Notes: a model not told the origin generated them from the sequence alone. 64,000 nucleotides of DNA from Winslowiella toletana (GCF_017875465.1 NZ_JAGGMQ010000001.1:4650001-4714000), one strand, 5' to 3'. Counted from the first letter of the stretch, positions 12,016-23,842 are shown. Program-made: numbers and translations.

Positions 12016-13494
12016 ATGTTTAACCTGAATCTCAGGGCCGCCGACGTCAAAAATGATGTGCTGGCAGGCTCTGTTGTCGCCGTGGCGCTGATCCCGGAAG
12101 CCACCGCCTTTTCGCTGCTGGCGGGCCTTTCGCCGACTATCGGCCTGCATACCGCCTTTATTCTCGGTCTGGTCACCGCATTTTTCGGCGGAAAACCCGG
12201 GATGATTTCAGGCGCTGCAGGATCAATTGTTGTGGTGTTAATCAGCCTGATTAATCAGCATGGTTATGAGTATGTGCTGCTGGCCTCGATTCTGGCCGGG
12301 GTGTTGCAGGTGGCGATTGGCGTCCTGCGGCTGGGTAAATTTATTCGCCTGGTGCCGCAACCGGCGATATTTGGTTTTGTGAACGGGCTGGCGATTGTGA
12401 TTATGCTGGCGCAGCTGCCGATGATTAAAGATCAGGGACCGATGATGTACGCGCTGGTGGCGCTGGCGATGCTGATTGTCTGGCTGTTTCCTAAATTCAG
12501 CAAAATTATCCCCGGTTCACTGGCGGCGCTGATTGCGATTAGCGCCATTGCCATCGGTTTCCATCTCGATACTAAACGCGTCGGCGATCTGGCGGATATT
12601 TCCGGTAGTTTACCGATGTTCCATCTGCCGGATGCGCCGTTAAGCTGGGAAACGCTGAAAATTGTTCTGCCTTATTCGGTAATTATTGCGCTGGTCGGGC
12701 TGATTGAGTCGCTGCTTACGCTGGCGGTGCTTGATGAGATGGGCAGTAAGAAGGGCGCAGGTAATAAAGAGTGTGTGGCGCAGGGTATCGGCAATACTCT
12801 CTGCGGCTTCTTTGGCAGCTTCGCTGGCTGCGCGATGATAGGCCAGTCGATTATCAACTTTACCTCTGGCGGACGCGGGCGCATTTCCAATGCGGTCGGC
12901 GCCATTCTGCTGATTCTGTTTGTTGTCAGCCTGTCGCAATACATTGCGCTGCTGCCGGTGGCGGCGCTGGCGGGGATTATGTTTGTGGTCTGCATTAAGA
13001 CTTTCGAATGGAGTTCGATTCGCCGTCTGAAGCGAATGCCAAAAGCCGATGCGGTGGTGATGATTGCCGTGACGCTGGTGACGATTTTTACCGACCTGGC
13101 GATGGCGGTGATTTGCGGGGTGATTATCTCGGCGCTGGTGTTTGCCTGGCAGCATGCGCGGATTACCATTCTGCACCAGCAGCAAGAGGGTGACAGCAAA
13201 ACGTATCAGCTGGAAGGGCCGCTGTTTTTCGGTTCCGCCAGTGCTTTTGCTGAGTTGTTTACTGTGGAAAACGATCCGCAAAATGTGGTGATTGATTTTG
13301 CCCGTACCCGGGTAATGGATTCCAGCGGTGTGGAAGCCATTGATAAACTCAGTGCGCGCTACCAGCAGGCAGGGAAAAGCTTGCGCTTACGCCATCTGAG
13401 TGAGGATTGTATCAGTCTGCTGCGTAAGGCCGGGCCTTATTGCATGCATGAACTGGACGATCCGAATTATAAGGTGGCTGCCGACGACGCCTGA
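12016..13494 (+). CDS. SulP-family inorganic anion transporter
   Basis: 492 aa from the ATG at 12016, where the typical SulP N-terminus begins (DVLAGSVVAVALIPEATAFS). The frame is open to 11944 but that part lacks family features. The body is a multi-span membrane domain with the SulP substrate region, and the C-terminus carries a STAS domain with NVVIDFARTRVMDSSGVEAI. The gene lies where E. coli has dauA/ychM (between ychF/pth and prs), but the protein is shorter (E. coli DauA about 559 aa) and differs from DauA, including in its transmembrane and STAS segments. It is therefore best treated as another SulP branch (sulfate, bicarbonate or dicarboxylate carrier) in the same slot. Substrate not predictable. 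Confidence 0.85.
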   Translation: MFNLNLRAADVKNDVLAGSVVAVALIPEATAFSLLAGLSPTIGLHTAFILGLVTAFFGGKPGMISGAAGSIVVVLISLINQHGYEYVLLASILAGVLQVAIGVLRLGKFIRLVPQPAIFGFVNGLAIVIMLAQLPMIKDQGPMMYALVALAMLIVWLFPKFSKIIPGSLAALIAISAIAIGFHLDTKRVGDLADISGSLPMFHLPDAPLSWETLKIVLPYSVIIALVGLIESLLTLAVLDEMGSKKGAGNKECVAQGIGNTLCGFFGSFAGCAMIGQSIINFTSGGRGRISNAVGAILLILFVVSLSQYIALLPVAALAGIMFVVCIKTFEWSSIRRLKRMPKADAVVMIAVTLVTIFTDLAMAVICGVIISALVFAWQHARITILHQQQEGDSKTYQLEGPLFFGSASAFAELFTVENDPQNVVIDFARTRVMDSSGVEAIDKLSARYQQAGKSLRLRHLSEDCISLLRKAGPYCMHELDDPNYKVAADDA

Positions 13495-13515
13495 GTCGCT
13501 GCTCCCCCATCCCGG

Positions 13516-13542
13516 CCTTCCCTCGTCACTCACGGGGGAAGG
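13516..13542. repeat. Hairpin between the convergent sulP and pth genes
   Basis: An 11-base-pair stem with one G-U pair (CCTTCCCTCGT / ACGGGGGAAGG) around a 5-base loop. There is no T tract, so it is a REP-like or mRNA 3'-end hairpin rather than a simple terminator. Confidence 0.5.
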
Positions 13543-13555
13543 CGCCGCCAGCCGG

Positions 13556-14143
13556 TTATTCGGCTTTAAAGGTATGCAGGCGGTTCATCGCCTTCAGGCG
13601 ATCTTCTTTCAGCCACACTTCGGTGCAGCGCACGGCTTCATCGACGGCATCATCAATCAGCTTCTGCTCCGCGGCCTGCGGTTTGCCCAGCACAAAACCC
13701 ACCACTTTATTACGATCGCCCGGATGACCGATGCCGATACGTAAACGGTGGAAATCCTGGCTGTTGCCCAGCTTGCTGATAATATCTTTTAAGCCATTAT
13801 GGCCACCGTGGCCGCCACCCTGTTTAAACTTCGCCACACCCGGCGGCAGATCCAGTTCATCATGCGCCACCAGAATCTCTTCTGGCGTAATACGATAAAA
13901 GGTCGCCATAGCCGCTACCGCTTTGCCACTCAGATTCATAAAGGTGGTTGGCACCAGCAGGCGCACATCTTCACCGCCGATATTCAGGCGCGCAGTGTAG
14001 CCGTAAAATTTGCTCTCTTCTTTTAGCGACTGATTGTGACGCTCAGCCAGCAGGTCGACGTACCAGGCGCCTGCGTTATGGCGGGTTGCGGCGTATTCAG
14101 CGCCAGGGTTGGCAAGGCCAACAATCAGTTTAATGCTGCTCAC
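13556..14143 (-). CDS. pth: Peptidyl-tRNA hydrolase
   Basis: 195 aa (E. coli Pth 194 aa). It releases peptides from prematurely dissociated peptidyl-tRNA. The conserved N-terminus [22 protein letters not shown] contains the catalytic His in the RHNAG motif; further family blocks are [22 protein letters not shown] and the Gly-rich [13 protein letters not shown]. The start is a GTG at 14143 with AGGAA about 10 bases upstream. It converges with the sulP gene; ychH is divergent, as in E. coli. Confidence 0.96.
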   Translation of the reverse strand: MSSIKLIVGLANPGAEYAATRHNAGAWYVDLLAERHNQSLKEESKFYGYTARLNIGGEDVRLLVPTTFMNLSGKAVAAMATFYRITPEEILVAHDELDLPPGVAKFKQGGGHGGHNGLKDIISKLGNSQDFHRLRIGIGHPGDRNKVVGFVLGKPQAAEQKLIDDAVDEAVRCTEVWLKEDRLKAMNRLHTFKAE

Positions 14144-14421
14144 GGTGGTGGGTTCCTGATAAGTGCTTAAGCAAAGGGCGATAGTTTACTGTGCTGACCA
14201 GCAGAACACAAAAATCCCGCGCCACTCCGCTACATGCGTAATAGTTCAGTGTCGCGATAATACATTTTCTATCGAAATTCAGGCTGTTAGACGTAAAGAA
14301 TTGTCAAAATTAAGCGCATATTGTGATCAACCCCGCAACGAAATGGCCGGTCATTTCCTAAACTTATGGCAACCAGGCAATTTGTGCTATTGCCGCTTTA
14401 CGCAGGTAGTGGAGGTGACAG

Positions 14422-14700
14422 ATGAAACGTAAACACGCGAGTTTTGCCGGGAATGGCCTGATGATACTGGGCTTGCTCACCATGGTGGTTGGCGTGGGTT
14501 ACTCCATTCTGAACCAGCTGCCACAGCTGCATCTACCGCAGTATATGGCGCATGGCGCAATATTCAGCATCTTTATTGGCGCGTTGCTGTGGCTGGCGGG
14601 AGCAAGCCTGAGCGGGCGGGAAAAAGTCGCCGACCGCTATTACTGGCTGCGTCACTGTGGCGACAAACGTTGCCGTCGTGACAGCCATCGCCATTCATAG
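14422..14700 (+). CDS. ychH: YchH family stress-induced inner-membrane protein
   Basis: 92 aa with two hydrophobic segments (GNGLMILGLLTMVVGVGYSI and GAIFSIFIGALLWLAGASL) and a basic, Cys/His-containing tail, matching E. coli YchH (DUF2583). It is placed next to pth in divergent orientation as in E. coli. The E. coli protein is linked to stress survival and biofilm; molecular role unknown. The 278-base region before it holds the divergent pth/ychH promoters. GGAGGTG lies directly before the ATG. Confidence 0.92.
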   Translation: MKRKHASFAGNGLMILGLLTMVVGVGYSILNQLPQLHLPQYMAHGAIFSIFIGALLWLAGASLSGREKVADRYYWLRHCGDKRCRRDSHRHS

Positions 14701-14723
14701 TTACAACTTCGGTATATACTGCG

Positions 14724-14748
14724 GGGCGGCAACGTTGCCGCCCTTTTT
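14724..14748 (+). terminator. Rho-independent terminator of ychH
   Basis: A strong GC stem GGGCGGC / GCCGCCC (extended by AAC/GTT) followed by five T. It also lies between the convergent ychH and MFS transporter genes. Confidence 0.88.
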
Positions 14749-14767
14749 ACTGGCATACATTTTAGCG

Positions 14768-16258
14768 TTACTGTGAAACTTTATGGCGCAGACTAATCTG
14801 CACCAGCAGCGCGCACAGCAGGGTAATCGCCATTAACAGCAACAGTAACTGATTAAACGCCTGTAGCCAGATCTGTTGCAGCGCGGCAACCGGTAGCTGT
14901 AGCGAATGTGCGACTACCGTCAGATAGCCCGCAGCGAGGTACTGCGCTGCGTGGCGGGCGCTCTCCTCCGGCAGTAACGCTGTCAGCGGGGCGGCTATCA
15001 GTACCGTTAACAGGCTGGTCACCAGTGCCAGCGCCACGCCTTCTCCCGCCACGCGGATGGTGCTGAAAATACCGGTCGCCATTCCGGCGCGCTCTTCCGG
15101 CACCACACTAACCGACAAACCATCCATCAGACCCCATGGCAGACCACTACCGCAACCAATAATCAGCATCGCCAGCAGTTGCAGCGGCAGATCCGTGCTG
15201 CTATCCAGCTGACTCAGCAATAACAGACCGCCGGCAGCAATCACCAGGCCGCTGCTGGCCAGCGTGGCAGGGGAAAACCAGCGGGTCAGGGTTACGGCCA
15301 GGCTCGGCACCACGAGGATCGGCGCTGAAATCGGCAGCATCAACAGTCCGGTAGTCAGCGTGCTGTAGCCATCAATCCCCATAAATCGTACCGGCAGCAG
15401 CGCCAGTAACACGACAAAGCAGTAGCAGGTGGCGATCGGCAGCAGCTGGATGCCAAGAAAACGGCGATAGCGAAACAGCGTCAGATCCAGCATTGGCTGA
15501 CGACTTTTCAGTTCGATAACCATAAACAGCAGGGAAAACAGCAGGGCACAGGCGAGCAGGGCGATCACCAGCGGATGGCGCCAGCCGTCTTCGCTGAACT
15601 GCAGGATGCCCCAGGTAAAGGCGGTCAGCGCCAGGCTGAAGGTGATAATGCCGCCAGTATCGATCACGGTACGTTGTGAGGCGCGCGATTCGCGCATCCG
15701 CCAGTAACTGATTAACGCAGCAGTGCCGCCCAGCAATGCGGGTAGCAGAAACACGCTGCGCCAGCCGCCATGATCGATCAGTAATCCCGCGACCACCGGG
15801 CCACCGGCAATGCCGACGCCGAAGCTGGTTCCCAGCAGGCTGAAGGCGCGTGCCTGCGCCGCGCCGCTCCAGCTATCGGCCAGCGCTGCCGCACCACCTG
15901 CCAGCGCGCAGGCGGCGGCTATGCCTTGCAGGGCGCGCAGTAAGTCGAGGATTAACACATTCGGCGCCAGACCAATGATCAGTGAAGTCAGGGTAAAGAG
16001 TCCCACGCCACTGAGGAACAGGCGTTTTCGTCCCAGATGGTCTGCCAGTGAACCGGCGGCCATCAGCAGGCTGCCAAAAGTCAGCATGAAAGCATTGGTG
16101 ATCCAGCTAAGCGCCAGCGGCGAACCACCTAACTCCTGTGCAATCGCCGGAGTCGCAATCACGCCTCCGGTAAAGCTGAGTGGCAGGATCATCGCGGCAG
16201 TGCAAACCGCCAGTAAGGTCCAGCGCGGGCTGGTCTGTTCAATAATAAGCGTGCTCAT
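14768..16258 (-). CDS. MFS multidrug efflux transporter (DHA2, 14 TM)
   Basis: 496 aa, strongly hydrophobic throughout, consistent with the 14-span DHA2 drug:H+ antiporter family (QacA/SmvA-like). The motif A loop between helices 2 and 3 is present (GSLADHLGRKRLF), and helix 5 contains the antiporter-type segment GTSFGVGIAGGPVVAGLLID. The final helices end in SLRHKVSQ. A LysR gene is divergent across a 103-base spacer, the classic arrangement for a regulated efflux pump. This pair is inserted in the ychH-prs interval relative to E. coli. Substrates (cationic drugs, dyes) are inferred from the family only. Confidence 0.87.
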   Translation of the reverse strand: MSTLIIEQTSPRWTLLAVCTAAMILPLSFTGGVIATPAIAQELGGSPLALSWITNAFMLTFGSLLMAAGSLADHLGRKRLFLSGVGLFTLTSLIIGLAPNVLILDLLRALQGIAAACALAGGAAALADSWSGAAQARAFSLLGTSFGVGIAGGPVVAGLLIDHGGWRSVFLLPALLGGTAALISYWRMRESRASQRTVIDTGGIITFSLALTAFTWGILQFSEDGWRHPLVIALLACALLFSLLFMVIELKSRQPMLDLTLFRYRRFLGIQLLPIATCYCFVVLLALLPVRFMGIDGYSTLTTGLLMLPISAPILVVPSLAVTLTRWFSPATLASSGLVIAAGGLLLLSQLDSSTDLPLQLLAMLIIGCGSGLPWGLMDGLSVSVVPEERAGMATGIFSTIRVAGEGVALALVTSLLTVLIAAPLTALLPEESARHAAQYLAAGYLTVVAHSLQLPVAALQQIWLQAFNQLLLLLMAITLLCALLVQISLRHKVSQ

Positions 16259-16361
16259 AGCGTGCGTCCGTGGTTAACCTGTGCGAGGATGGCAGGATAA
16301 AATGACCGGCTATCGTTAAAAACAGGCCGTAGTTCGTGACTGAAAGGACAAAAACTCCGCA

Positions 16362-17255
16362 ATGAACGCACTTGAGAGTCTTAGCGGGTTAACCGCGCTG
16401 GTAAAGGCCGTGGAAACCGGCAGTTTTATTGCCGCATCGGAACGTCTTGGCGTGTCGGCATCGGCGGTTGGTAAAAGTGTGGCGCGGCTGGAGAACAGTC
16501 TCGGCGTCAGCCTGCTTAATCGCAGTACCCGTAGTATCAGCCTGACCGATGAAGGAGCGCTGTTTTATGAGCGTGCGCGGCGGATTGTCGCTGAGATCGA
16601 GGAGGCGCAACATGAACTGTCGCGGGTAACGGCAAAGCCAAGCGGCCGATTGCGCGTCAGTTTGCCTGCGATTGGTTACCGTATGCTGCTGCCGCTGTTG
16701 CCAGAATTTATCGAAAAATATCAGGATATCGAGCTGGATCTTGATTTTAGCGATCGGCTGGTGGATGTGATTGCTGAAGGTGTCGATGTGGTGGTGCGCA
16801 GCGGCAGCTTTGACGATTCGCAGCTGCGGGTAAAGCGGCTCGGCAGCTACCGTTTGCTGCTGGTGGCATCGCCCGCTTATCTGGCGCGACATGGCGTACC
16901 GCACTCTGCGGCTGAACTGATGCACCATGCCTGCTTACGCTATCGCTTTAGCGCCACGGGCGCAGTACAGCCCTGGCTGTTTAGCGACGCACTGCATGAG
17001 CCGCTGCCGGAAAAGCTGGTATTTACCAATCTGGAAGCGATGATTTCGGCGGCAGTAAGCGGGCTGGGCGTGGTGTCGGTGCCGGATTTTGCTGTGGCGC
17101 AGGAGCTTAAAACCGGAACGCTGGTTACCGTACTGGATGACACAACCAGTGGCGGTGGGCAGTTTTCGTTACTTTGGCCGGGTAATCGACATCTTTTGCC
17201 TAAGTTGCGGGTATTTATTGATTTTATCCATCAGAATCATCTGCTGGGGGACTAA
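16362..17255 (+). CDS. LysR-family regulator divergent from the MFS pump
   Basis: 297 aa: winged helix-turn-helix at residues 1-65 (SFIAASERLGVSASAVGKSV) followed by the substrate-binding domain (SGRLRVSLPAIGYRMLLPLL and DVVVRSGSFDDSQL). Its start faces that of the efflux gene across the 16259-16361 spacer, so it probably controls the pump and itself through that region. It belongs to the CrgA/YhjC-like group of LysR proteins, judged by the RLRVSLP start of the effector domain. Inducer unknown. Confidence 0.88.
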   Translation: MNALESLSGLTALVKAVETGSFIAASERLGVSASAVGKSVARLENSLGVSLLNRSTRSISLTDEGALFYERARRIVAEIEEAQHELSRVTAKPSGRLRVSLPAIGYRMLLPLLPEFIEKYQDIELDLDFSDRLVDVIAEGVDVVVRSGSFDDSQLRVKRLGSYRLLLVASPAYLARHGVPHSAAELMHHACLRYRFSATGAVQPWLFSDALHEPLPEKLVFTNLEAMISAAVSGLGVVSVPDFAVAQELKTGTLVTVLDDTTSGGGQFSLLWPGNRHLLPKLRVFIDFIHQNHLLGD

Positions 17256-17346
17256 ATAGCTAAAAGAATTTGCAGCCAATATTTAGTTTTTACCTGTAAC
17301 AAGTAATCCCATTGGCGTCCGGTTAAACGTCGGGTAAAGACTATAA

Positions 17347-17374
17347 AAAAAGCCGGGCAAGCCCGGCTTTTTGC
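17347..17374. terminator. Bidirectional terminator between lysR and prs
   Basis: AAAAGCCGGGC / GCCCGGCTTTT with a 2-base loop, A-rich on the left and T-rich on the right. It can stop both the plus-strand LysR transcript and the minus-strand prs transcript. Confidence 0.92.
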
Positions 17375-17388
17375 GCTCTGTCAGATGC

Positions 17389-18414
<1,026 letters not shown>

Positions 18415-18478
18415 TCATACGGGTATGTTAATGCGCCACATGCAGTGTCAGGAACGGGTGACACTGTCACGTAATCGC

Positions 18479-19336
18479 TTACTGCCCTGAAAGGTTGCGA
18501 TGCAGCGGTGAGACGTTAACGCCTCGCGCTACAAATCCCCGCAACCAGTTCGGGGCCAGCTCAAGCACCTGGCGGGCAGCGGACTCAGTGTCGAATTCAG
18601 CAAACACACAAGCACCGGTTCCAGTCAGGCGCGACGGCGCGTATTCTAGCAGCCAGGAAACGAGCTGTTCAACCTCGCGAAAACGTTTTCTTACTGCTGG
18701 TTCACAATCATTGCTAAAAGGTGACTGCATAATGTGCGAAAAAGCGCGTAATGGGGTGTCACGTTTCAGCTCGGGATCGTTGAATACCAGCGGTGTCGGG
18801 ATGCTAACGCCTGCATGCGCCACCAGATACCATTTTTCTGGCGGATTTACCGGTTGTAACTGTTCACCGACGCCTTCAGCGAAAGCGGCATGGCCTTTTA
18901 CAAACACCGGCACATCAGCGCCAAGGGTTAATCCCATCGTCGCCAGCTGATCGAGAGTGAAACCGGTCTGCCATAGCTGGTTCAGCGCGACCAGCACCGT
19001 GGCGGCGTTTGACGAGCCGCCGCCCAGTCCACCGCCCATCGGTAACTGCTTATCAATGGCGATAGCGGCGCCAGCTTCGCCGGGCAGGGTGCCCGCCTGC
19101 GTTGCCTGCTGCATCAGCAGGCGCGCGGCGCGCACGATCAGGTTCTGCTCGTCGGCCACACCGTCGATCGGCGTCAGCAGACGAATAGTCCCGCTGTTAT
19201 CCGGCGTAATATGCAGCGTGTCGCCGTAATCAAGAAACTGAAACAGCGTCTGCAGATTATGGTAGCCGTCCGCACGACGCCCGGTGATGTAAAGAAACAG
19301 GTTAAGTTTTGCCGGAGCAGGCCAGGTGGTGATCAT
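18479..19336 (-). CDS. ispE: 4-diphosphocytidyl-2-C-methyl-D-erythritol kinase
   Basis: 285 aa GHMP kinase of the MEP isoprenoid pathway; phosphorylates CDP-ME at the 2-hydroxyl. Seen: the N-terminal substrate segment [24 protein letters not shown]; the GHMP ATP loop [17 protein letters not shown]; and the C-terminal motif [12 protein letters not shown]. Its ATG overlaps the lolB stop by one base, so lolB-ispE are translationally coupled. prs follows downstream, the standard enterobacterial order. Confidence 0.97.
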   Translation of the reverse strand: MITTWPAPAKLNLFLYITGRRADGYHNLQTLFQFLDYGDTLHITPDNSGTIRLLTPIDGVADEQNLIVRAARLLMQQATQAGTLPGEAGAAIAIDKQLPMGGGLGGGSSNAATVLVALNQLWQTGFTLDQLATMGLTLGADVPVFVKGHAAFAEGVGEQLQPVNPPEKWYLVAHAGVSIPTPLVFNDPELKRDTPLRAFSHIMQSPFSNDCEPAVRKRFREVEQLVSWLLEYAPSRLTGTGACVFAEFDTESAARQVLELAPNWLRGFVARGVNVSPLHRNLSGQ

Positions 19337-19959
19337 TATTTTACGGTCCAGCTATCCATACGCAGTTTAATGCGCTGCGAACCTTCGCGCAGTTCGAGAC
19401 TGGCGGGCAGCGCCGGATTAACTTTGCTGTCGTAATCCTGCCAGCTGACTTTCCACTGCTGACCGTTGCGGCTGTAGTTCAGCTCGCGCAGCTGATACTG
19501 ATCGTTCAGCTGATAATCGGTCGCTTCGCCCGGCAGACCCATCATCCATTTGCGCAGATTTTCCAGCGGAATATCCATGCCGGTCAGCTGTGAAATCATT
19601 TTTTCCGCGTCATTGCTGACATAGCGTTTACCGTTGCTATCGACCAGCTGCACCACCGAACCCTGTGCATCCAGCTGTAATTCGGTGCTGCCTAGCGGGT
19701 TGGTTAACAGTAAACGGTAGCGATCCGGCGCAGTTTGTTGCCAGTTAAAGCGCGCATAAACTTTTTGCTTATCGGAAAGATAGGCAAAAGCGCCACGCGT
19801 CTGGTATTGGGTGATTTTTTCGACACTTTGCTGATGTTGTTGCCACTGTGGAGAGGTAACACTTTGACCAGGACCCTGCGGTTTATTGGCGGTACAGGCT
19901 GCCAGTAACAGGCCTGCAAGCGGCAGCAACCGCATCAGGCGGGGCTTGCGTACGTACAT
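19336..19959 (-). CDS. lolB: Outer-membrane lipoprotein insertion protein LolB
   Basis: 207 aa. Lipoprotein signal with lipobox LLLAACT (Cys about residue 22), followed by the LolB fold seen in [20 protein letters not shown] and the exposed-hydrophobic-loop region [18 protein letters not shown]. LolB takes lipoproteins from LolA and inserts them into the outer membrane. A GAGGAG lies about 10 bases before the ATG. It is divergent from hemA across 237 bases, exactly as in E. coli. Confidence 0.96.
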   Translation of the reverse strand: MYVRKPRLMRLLPLAGLLLAACTANKPQGPGQSVTSPQWQQHQQSVEKITQYQTRGAFAYLSDKQKVYARFNWQQTAPDRYRLLLTNPLGSTELQLDAQGSVVQLVDSNGKRYVSNDAEKMISQLTGMDIPLENLRKWMMGLPGEATDYQLNDQYQLRELNYSRNGQQWKVSWQDYDSKVNPALPASLELREGSQRIKLRMDSWTVK

Positions 19960-20196
19960 AGGTGGTCATCTCCTCAGACACATTCAGGGCATGCTTGCCC
20001 AAAGTTAACCGTTAACGCTAACCATCCGCGTTTAAGCAGTCAATGCTCAAATTGTCTTAATTAACTGCAATTGCGCAGATCAAGGCACAACCTGGTACAG
20101 ACATATGCTCTGTATGGCTTTTATTGATCTCGCTCATCTTGTAGAATGCGCCTCACAAAACCACAATATCAGTGTGATAACCAAACCGAACTCACC

Positions 20197-21453
20197 ATGA
20201 CCCTGCTGGCCCTCGGAATCAATCATAAAACAGCACCTGTTGCGCTGCGCGAAAAAGTTGCTTTTTCGCCGGATACGCTGGAACAGGCGCTTAACAGCCT
20301 GCTGGCGCAGCCACTTGTGCAGGGCGGCGTAGTGTTGTCTACCTGTAACCGCACCGAACTGTATCTCAGTGTTGAACAGCAAGAGAATCTGCAGGAGCAG
20401 CTGGTGCGCTGGTTGTGTGACTATCATCAGCTCAGCGCCGAAGATGTGCATAAAAGCCTCTACTGGCACCATGATAACGAGGCGGTCAGCCATCTGATGC
20501 GCGTCGCCAGCGGACTGGATTCGCTGGTTCTCGGTGAGCCGCAGATCCTTGGCCAGGTGAAAAAAGCCTTTGCTGACTCCCAGCGCGGCCATTCGCTCTC
20601 CAGCGAACTGGAACGCATGTTCCAGAAAACCTTCTCCGTCGCCAAACGTGTGCGTACTGAAACCGATATCGGCGCCAGTGCGGTCTCGGTGGCGTTTGCC
20701 GCCTGTACACTGGCGCGACAGATCTTTGAATCACTATCGACGGTGAATGTCTTGCTGGTGGGCGCGGGTGAAACCATTGAACTGGTGGCGCGTCATCTGC
20801 GCGAGCACAAGGTTAAAAAACTGATTATCGCTAACCGCACCCGTGAGCGCGCCCAGCTGCTGGCGGATGAGGTGGGTGCTGAAGTGATCAATCTGGCGGA
20901 TATTGATGTGCGTCTGGCGGAAGCCGATATCATTATCAGCTCTACCGCCAGCCCGTTGCCGATTATCGGTAAAGGTATGGTTGAACGTGCGTTAAAAGCG
21001 CGGCGTAATCAGCCGATGCTGCTAGTGGATATCGCCGTACCGCGCGATGTGGAGCCGGAAGTGGGCAAGCTGGCGAATGCCTATTTATACAGCGTCGACG
21101 ATCTGCAGCAGATTATCGAAAAAAATATGGCGCAGCGTAAAGCCGCCGCCGTACAGGCTGAAAGTATTGTTGTGCAAGAGAGCGGCGAGTTTATGGCCTG
21201 GCTGCGTGCGCAAAGCGCCGTTGAGACCATCCGTGACTACCGTTCGCAGGCCGATCAGATCCGTGCCGATCTTGAAGCACGGGCGCTGGCGGCGCTGCAA
21301 CAGGGCGGTGATGCGCAGGAGATTATGCGCGATCTGGCCCATAAACTGACTAACCGATTGATCCACGCCCCTACCAAATCTCTCCAGCAGGCCGCTCGCG
21401 ATGGCGATGACGAACGACTGCAGATCCTGCGCGACAGCCTCGGGCTGGATTAG
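20197..21453 (+). CDS. hemA: Glutamyl-tRNA reductase
   Basis: 418 aa from the ATG at 20197 ([14 protein letters not shown]), the same length as the E. coli enzyme; the frame is open 17 codons upstream but that has no family support. First committed step of haem and siroheme synthesis from Glu-tRNA. Catalytic Cys in [11 protein letters not shown]; tRNA/substrate segment [23 protein letters not shown] site [17 protein letters not shown]. It leads the hemA-prfA-prmC-sirB2-sirB1-kdsA gene string. Its product also feeds the siroheme used by the nitrite reductase encoded at 44.8-48.9 kb. Confidence 0.98.
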   Translation: MTLLALGINHKTAPVALREKVAFSPDTLEQALNSLLAQPLVQGGVVLSTCNRTELYLSVEQQENLQEQLVRWLCDYHQLSAEDVHKSLYWHHDNEAVSHLMRVASGLDSLVLGEPQILGQVKKAFADSQRGHSLSSELERMFQKTFSVAKRVRTETDIGASAVSVAFAACTLARQIFESLSTVNVLLVGAGETIELVARHLREHKVKKLIIANRTRERAQLLADEVGAEVINLADIDVRLAEADIIISSTASPLPIIGKGMVERALKARRNQPMLLVDIAVPRDVEPEVGKLANAYLYSVDDLQQIIEKNMAQRKAAAVQAESIVVQESGEFMAWLRAQSAVETIRDYRSQADQIRADLEARALAALQQGGDAQEIMRDLAHKLTNRLIHAPTKSLQQAARDGDDERLQILRDSLGLD

Positions 21454-21522
21454 CTGCTTCACAACCGATTGTGTGACGCAGCTGTATTACTCGAACTCCA
21501 TTTACAAGGTAAATAACACCAC

Positions 21523-22605
21523 ATGAAGACTTCTATTGTTGCCAAACTGGAAGCCTTGCAGGAGCGCCACGAAGAAGTGGAGGCGATGCTCGGTGACGCT
21601 GGCGTGATCGCCGATCAGGACCGCTTTCGTGCGCTTTCCCGTGAATACGCCCAGCTTACTGATGTCAGCCAGTGTTTCCGTCAGTGGCAGCAGGTGCAGG
21701 AAGATATCGAAACCGCTGAAATGATGATGGCTGACCCGGAAATGCGCGATATGGCGCAGGAAGAGTTAACCGAAGCGCGTGCGCAGAGCGAGCAGCTGGA
21801 GCAGCAGTTGCAGGTATTACTGCTGCCGAAAGATCCCGATGATGAGCGTAACTGCTATCTGGAAGTCCGTGCCGGTACCGGTGGTGACGAAGCGGCGATT
21901 TTCGCCGGCGATCTGTTCCGTATGTACAGCCGTTATGCTGAATCGCGCCGCTGGCGGATTGAGGTGATGAGCGCTAACGACGGTGAACATGGCGGCTATA
22001 AAGAGATCATCGCCAAAGTGATCGGCGAGGGTGCCTATGGCCGTCTGAAGTTCGAATCCGGCGGTCATCGCGTACAGCGCGTGCCGGAAACCGAATCGCA
22101 GGGCCGCATTCATACCTCGGCTTGTACCGTCGCGGTGATGCCAGAACTGCCGGAAGCCGAACTGCCGGATATTAACCCCTCTGAGCTGCGTATTGATACC
22201 TTCCGCTCTTCTGGAGCGGGCGGCCAGCACGTTAACACCACCGACTCGGCGATCCGTATTACCCACCTGCCAACCGGCATTGTAGTTGAATGTCAGGATG
22301 AGCGTTCACAGCATAAAAACAAAGCCAAAGCGCTGGCGGTGCTGGGTTCACGTATCCGCGCCGCAGAAGTGGCTAAACGTCAGGCCTCAGAGGCGTCAAC
22401 GCGCCGCAACCTGCTGGGCAGCGGCGACCGCTCTGACCGTAACCGCACCTATAACTTCCCGCAGGGCCGGGTCACTGACCACCGCATCAACCTCACGGTC
22501 TACCGTCTGGATGAAGTGATGGAAGGTAAACTGGACGCGCTGATTGAGCCGATTGTCCAGGAGTACCAGGCAGACCAGCTGGCCGCGTTGTCCGGGCAGG
22601 ATTAA
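21523..22605 (+). CDS. prfA: Peptide chain release factor 1
   Basis: 360 aa. Reads UAG and UAA stop codons: the anticodon-like tripeptide is P-E-T in [14 protein letters not shown] (PAT in E. coli; PxT is the RF1 rule), and the catalytic GGQ is in [15 protein letters not shown], whose Gln is the residue methylated by PrmC. prmC begins in the last codon of prfA (overlap at 22605), so substrate and modifying enzyme are translated together. Confidence 0.98.
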   Translation: MKTSIVAKLEALQERHEEVEAMLGDAGVIADQDRFRALSREYAQLTDVSQCFRQWQQVQEDIETAEMMMADPEMRDMAQEELTEARAQSEQLEQQLQVLLLPKDPDDERNCYLEVRAGTGGDEAAIFAGDLFRMYSRYAESRRWRIEVMSANDGEHGGYKEIIAKVIGEGAYGRLKFESGGHRVQRVPETESQGRIHTSACTVAVMPELPEAELPDINPSELRIDTFRSSGAGGQHVNTTDSAIRITHLPTGIVVECQDERSQHKNKAKALAVLGSRIRAAEVAKRQASEASTRRNLLGSGDRSDRNRTYNFPQGRVTDHRINLTVYRLDEVMEGKLDALIEPIVQEYQADQLAALSGQD

Positions 22606-23438
22606 TGGATATCCGCAGCTGGCTGAAAGCCGCCACCGCTGCGCTGTGCGGTGGCGACAGCCCAAAACGCGATGCGGAGATTTTACTCGGTTTTGTTACC
22701 GGCAAATCCCGCAGCTGGCTGATCGCCTTTGATGAGACCGAACTCACTGCGCCGCAGCTGGCGCAGCTTGAAGCATTGATTGCCCGTCGTGCAAACGGCG
22801 AACCGGTGGCGCATCTGACCGGTGAACGTGAGTTCTGGTCACTGCCGCTTAGCGTCTCAGCCGCCACGCTGATCCCGCGTCCCGATACCGAAATCCTTGT
22901 CGAGCAGGCGCTGGCGCGTCTGCCATCGTCCCCTGCGCAGATCCTCGATCTGGGCACCGGTACCGGTGCAGTCGCACTGGCGCTGGCCAGTGAGCGTGGC
23001 GATTGTCAGGTTGTCGGCGTTGATCGTATTGCTGAAGCCGTCACGCTGGCGCAGCATAATGCCACGAAATTGCAGCTGCCAAACGCCCGTTTTCTGCTCA
23101 GCGACTGGTTTTCCGCGCTGGAAAATCAGCGTTTTGATCTGATTGTCAGCAATCCGCCCTATATCGATGCTGACGATCAGCATCTGCAACAGGGTGATGT
23201 GCGGTTTGAGCCGTTAAGCGCGCTGGTGGCCGATGAGCAGGGGCTGGCCGATATCCGTCGCATTAGCGCCGCGGCGGCGCAATATCTGCAACCTGCTGGC
23301 TGGTTATTGTTTGAGCATGGCTGGCAGCAGGCCGCCGCGGTACGCGATATCTTGCGCGATCACAATTTTTTGCAGGTGGAAACCTGTCAGGATTATGCAG
23401 GCAACGATCGGGTCACGGTTGGGCAACTATCAGAATAA
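22605..23438 (+). CDS. prmC: Release-factor glutamine methyltransferase
   Basis: 277 aa SAM-dependent methyltransferase that methylates the GGQ glutamine of RF1 and RF2. SAM-binding motif ILDLGTGTGAVALALA and catalytic NPPY in LIVSNPPYIDADDQ; N-terminal helical RF-binding domain of about 75 residues. Directly overlaps the prfA stop codon. Confidence 0.97.
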   Translation: MDIRSWLKAATAALCGGDSPKRDAEILLGFVTGKSRSWLIAFDETELTAPQLAQLEALIARRANGEPVAHLTGEREFWSLPLSVSAATLIPRPDTEILVEQALARLPSSPAQILDLGTGTGAVALALASERGDCQVVGVDRIAEAVTLAQHNATKLQLPNARFLLSDWFSALENQRFDLIVSNPPYIDADDQHLQQGDVRFEPLSALVADEQGLADIRRISAAAAQYLQPAGWLLFEHGWQQAAAVRDILRDHNFLQVETCQDYAGNDRVTVGQLSE

Positions 23439-23447
23439 GGAATCTCA

Positions 23448-23842
23448 ATGGCCGCTTATTACGCCACAATTAAACATTTTCATCTGCTGACGGTTGCCAT
23501 CACTATTGTGATGTTTATGCTGCGTTTTTACTGGCAACAGGCCGGTTCCGCAATGCTGCAACGCCGCTGGGTACGGATTGTTCCGCATCTGAACGATACC
23601 TTATTGTTTGTTTCCGGTATTCTGTTGGTGAGCATTACTCATTTTTATCCGTTTTCACCGCAAGGTAGCTGGCTGACTGAGAAGCTGTTTGGCGTTATTA
23701 TCTATATCGTGCTCGGCATTATCGTCCTTGGACGCCGTCCGCGCAGCAATAAAGTGCGCTGGATCGCCTTCCTCGTGGCGCTGGTGGTGATCGGGCTGAT
23801 CATCAAGCTGGCCACAAGTAAAATGCCACTGTTGGGGATTGT

